Shown here piece by piece: positions 61,436 to 64,000 of a stretch of 64,000 nucleotides of DNA. How positions within the stretch are numbered: position 1 is the first letter of the stretch; every line of letters starts with the position of its first letter. Origin of the DNA: Endomychus coccineus (Eukaryota; Arthropoda; Insecta; Coleoptera; Endomychidae); NCBI GenBank assembly GCA_958510875.1, contig OY294068.1, positions 71,898,633 through 71,962,632 of the forward strand, in the 5' to 3' direction. The notes under the pieces were generated by a model. The model worked only from the letters and a program-made list of their open reading frames with translations, ran no database searches and had not been told where the DNA came from. Made by a program: the position numbers and the translations under genes.

Positions 61436-61643
61436 CCTCACCTACCCTCGCAAGAAAATAGGCTCAAAACGAATATATGTGCGAAAAACTTAACATGAGT
61501 ATTTCATCACAAGTTATGGATTTGAAAACTTCTTTGAAGTTCCCTTCGTTAAAAGTTTTAGTGATTCCACAACGTCTTTTAAAGATTTTCATCTACCCTC
61601 GCAAGGAAAATAGCCTCAAAACGAATATATCTGCGAAAAACGA
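61436..61643. repeat. Pair of direct repeats of about 54 bp
   Basis: CTACCCTCGCAAG.AAAATAG followed by CTCAAAACGAATATAT and TGCGAAAAAC occurs at about 61437-61490 and again at 61590-61643. Confidence 0.85.
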
Positions 61644-61729
61644 GAAGTTTTTTTCCTGATTGCAAAATGATAATGATAAATTACTATTTCATAGTAATTT
61701 AGACATACACGTAGGGCATAAAACGCAAA

Positions 61730-61950
61730 ATGAGTCCAAGGTAATCAAAAATCATAGAGGTAAATTATCAAATGTACAAGCTGACATGTTGGTCTTGCCG
61801 TAGGATATTCATTGGTCAGATAGGGAAGACCTTCAAAAACGGATTGAAGAACGAAGGCGTAGTTCTATTAATAGTGAATTGGATTCATCCTTTGCTGAAC
61901 ATTTAATTATGGAAAACCATAAATTTTTGCACTGTTTCAAAGTCTGATGT
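61730..61950 (+). pseudogene. Penelope-like GIY-YIG endonuclease fragment
   Basis: Plus strand: CRRIFIGQIGKTFKNGLKNE, then, in the next frame, SINSELDSSFAEHLIMENHK. This follows the KYIGQTGR.F..R..EH...FA.HL...NH pattern of Penelope endonucleases, with one frameshift in the middle. Confidence 0.65.
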
Positions 61951-62239
61951 TTGCTTATTGCGTGAAGATTTACACCATCCTCCATTATTTATTGAATTTC
62001 AGTACTTCGGCCGTGTACCTTCCACATAATTCTGCCATCATAATGATGTACACATTTTCAATTACAATAAGGCAAATTATCTATTACTGTATAACCTGTT
62101 ACTGGATTTTAACTGGTCTGTATTATATCATACAAGCAATGTTAATGTCGCAGTACAATTATTGTTCTATGAACATCTTACCAATTTGCTAACAACATGC
62201 GTTCCATACACTTCCCCCAAGAAAAACAACAAGTTTCCA

Positions 62240-63960
62240 CCTTGGTTCACGTCTAACATAATAAGGACTTGAGAACAATTATTGGCATAAATACAAAAAA
62301 GATGCTAAACTGGATGACTATGAGGCATTTAAGACTTTAAGATCGGTAATCAAAACCGATATTGCCTGTTCATTTAGGCTCTATATATACAAAATAGAAA
62401 ACAACATAAAATGTAATTCCAAATTTTTCTGGTCATTTTTTCATACCAAAAATAAAAGCAGTTCTATCTTGAACACGTTCAATGTGATAATCTCAGCTAC
62501 TCTAGTCCTCATGATATTGTTAATGTCTTTGCAAAGTACTTCCAAAGTGTCTATATTAACTCTAATTCAACTAATAATAAACCTTCGGATAACTGTAATA
62601 ACTTCAATAATATAATAATAATACTATTCTATTTCAATTGTCAGTCTCTCTGAAGTGATTCAAGTTACTAAAAGACTTAAAGCAAGTCATACGAAGGGTC
62701 CAAATCAAATTCCTGCTTTTTTGTGAAACATTGCATTAATATATTCGCAGTTCCACAGGCATTTATATATCCATTAGCCTTAAGATCGAATACTTTTCCG
62801 GATCTGTGGAAAGTTTCAAAATTAGTACCGGTTTTTGAAAAAGGTAATAGACATGAGGCTACTAATTATCGCCCAATTGCCATCATCAATAACTTCTACA
62901 AAATATTCGAATATATCTTATATGACTCTACTTTCAATCATGTAAAACTGCAGATATTCCCTGAGCAGCATGGGTTCATGCCTGGCAATTCAAATGTTAC
63001 TAACTTAGGTTGCTACAGTCAATACTTGGCGGATGTTATTGATAAGGGTGGCCAGGTTGATTGTATCTACCTCGATTTTGCTAAGGCATTTGATAAAATG
63101 GATCACAGTATTTTATTGAATAAAATGTCTAGCTTTGGATTTACAAATCATATTTGAATTTTGGAATTCTAACCTAAGTGATAGATATCAATATCTAGAG
63201 TATGAAGGTTTTAAATCGTATTCATTTCATTGCACCTCAGGTGTACCTCAAGGGTCAGTATTTGGACCACTCGTATTCAATTTGTTTATCAACGACATTT
63301 CTTCTTTATTTGTCTGTTATTTTCTTCTTTACGCAGACGATTTAAAACAACCTTACTCGGCAGTAAAGCATTCTTTATGTTGTATGTCCCTGCAGCATGA
63401 TTTGGATGCACTCAGTACTTGGTGTGTAATAAATCATATGGAGCTTAGTATCAGTAAGTGCATTGTAATGACTTTCACCAAGAAAATTACGTCTATTATT
63501 TACAATTACAAACTTGTTGACATAGCTCTTGCTCGTTCCTATAGCTGTAGAGACTTGGGAGTTTTGTTTGACGTGAAATTGTCATTTGGGTCTCACATTG
63601 AATCAATTGTTTCTAGCGCCTACAGAATGCTGGGTTTTATCATCCGGAATTGCCGCCTATTTAACAATAGTGATTAAATAACAATATTACATAATTCATT
63701 TCTTCGTTCTAAGCTCGAATATGCTTCAATTGTGTGGAACCCCATCATAAAATTTATATAAACCAAATAGAGCGAGTGAATCGGCGTTTCCTAAAATATT
63801 TTGCCTCCAAAGCTGATGGTAATTATCCATCTATTGGATTTTGTCACCAGGCTCCATTAGATAGTTTCTCTTGTATAGTTATATAAACGTAGGAAAATTC
63901 ATAGTATTTTATCCCTTTATAAGGTCATTCATAACCTGGTTGACTGTTCTGTCATTTTAT
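62240..63960 (+). pseudogene. Jockey/CR1-like LINE ORF2, fairly well preserved RT
   Basis: After a degraded linker (62240-62720) the RT reads FPDLWKVSKLVPVFEKGNRH, NYRPIAIINNFYKIFEYIL, EQHGFMPGNSN and CIYLDFAKAFDKMDHSILLN. It shifts frame near 63150 and continues SGVPQGSVFGPLVFNLFIND, FLLYADDLKQ (intact YADD) and DLGVLFDVKLSFGSHI. It stops at 63677, with more degraded 3' sequence to the window end. RT blocks 1-7 are all visible, making this the best LINE copy in the window, yet still broken. Confidence 0.92.
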
Positions 63961-64000
63961 CAAGGCTGTATTTACATTATAAATAAGAAATAATCACCCC

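Noticed and set aside
1..64000. A new operon-like or defence-type gene system
   Set aside because: All coding regions found are transposon remnants or spliced OBP exons; nothing is co-directional, compact or co-conserved.

Overview
This window is A+T-rich eukaryotic nuclear DNA, almost certainly from an insect. The evidence is the mix of transposons (BEL/Pao, Copia, mariner with long inverted repeats, Helitron, Jockey/CR1/R1-type LINEs, Penelope-like), spliced genes with GT/AG introns, AATAAA signals and two odorant-binding-protein (OBP) genes. The four-cysteine (Minus-C) type of those OBPs is frequent in beetles, so a beetle is plausible, but the window does not prove it. There are no operons, CRISPR arrays or bacterial features.

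The host genes I can support are two paralogous OBP genes on the + strand. OBP-A has a TATA box and initiator near 36.8 kb, a signal-peptide exon at 36863-36913, an intron of about 6.2 kb and a main exon at 43153-43518. OBP-B has a candidate signal-peptide exon at 45587-45655, an intron of about 12.2 kb and a main exon at 57884-58252. Both junctions are phase 0 and join Gln to Ala. Both introns are filled with transposon debris.

Layout. 0-3 kb: 3' part of a BEL/Pao element and its LTR. 3-4 kb: hAT-like remnant and a 276-bp MITE. 4.3-5.2 and 20.7-21.4 kb: two diverged copies of one LTR/leader-like repeat. 5.3-9.5 kb: an old fold-back containing a mariner (5761-7526) and an LTR-like insertion (7608-9211) with a 47-bp tandem array. 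10-11.2 kb: another mariner remnant. 12.36-16.51 kb: a deleted Helitron interrupted by a mariner with 467-bp inverted repeats. 17-25.6 kb: no recognisable gene. 25.6-26.1 kb: LINE fragment. 26.2-29.3 kb: a fold-back around a degraded gene with a His-Ala-Phe-Ser-Gly-Cys motif. 29.5-30.6 kb: a second unnamed insect-repeat gene. 31.7-32.5 kb: BEL integrase fragment. 32.9-35.2 kb: Copia remnant. 36.8-58.3 kb: the OBP pair, with Tc1, two mariners, a fold-back, LINEs and an inverted pair of Penelope-like elements inside the introns. 58.4-64 kb: LINE, Penelope and palindromic repeats.

Nearly every transposon gene is broken, and several of the breaks can be seen directly: a loss in one mariner that removes the third catalytic Asp, a large internal deletion plus a 4-bp duplication in the Helitron helicase, and frameshifts in BEL pol. 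The transposons are therefore mostly fossils. I found no coherent new multi-gene system. The best leads are the OBP pair, the fold-back at 26-29 kb, the tandem array at 8.5 kb and the perfect 28-bp hairpin at 57.1 kb. All family assignments are by eye from motifs.
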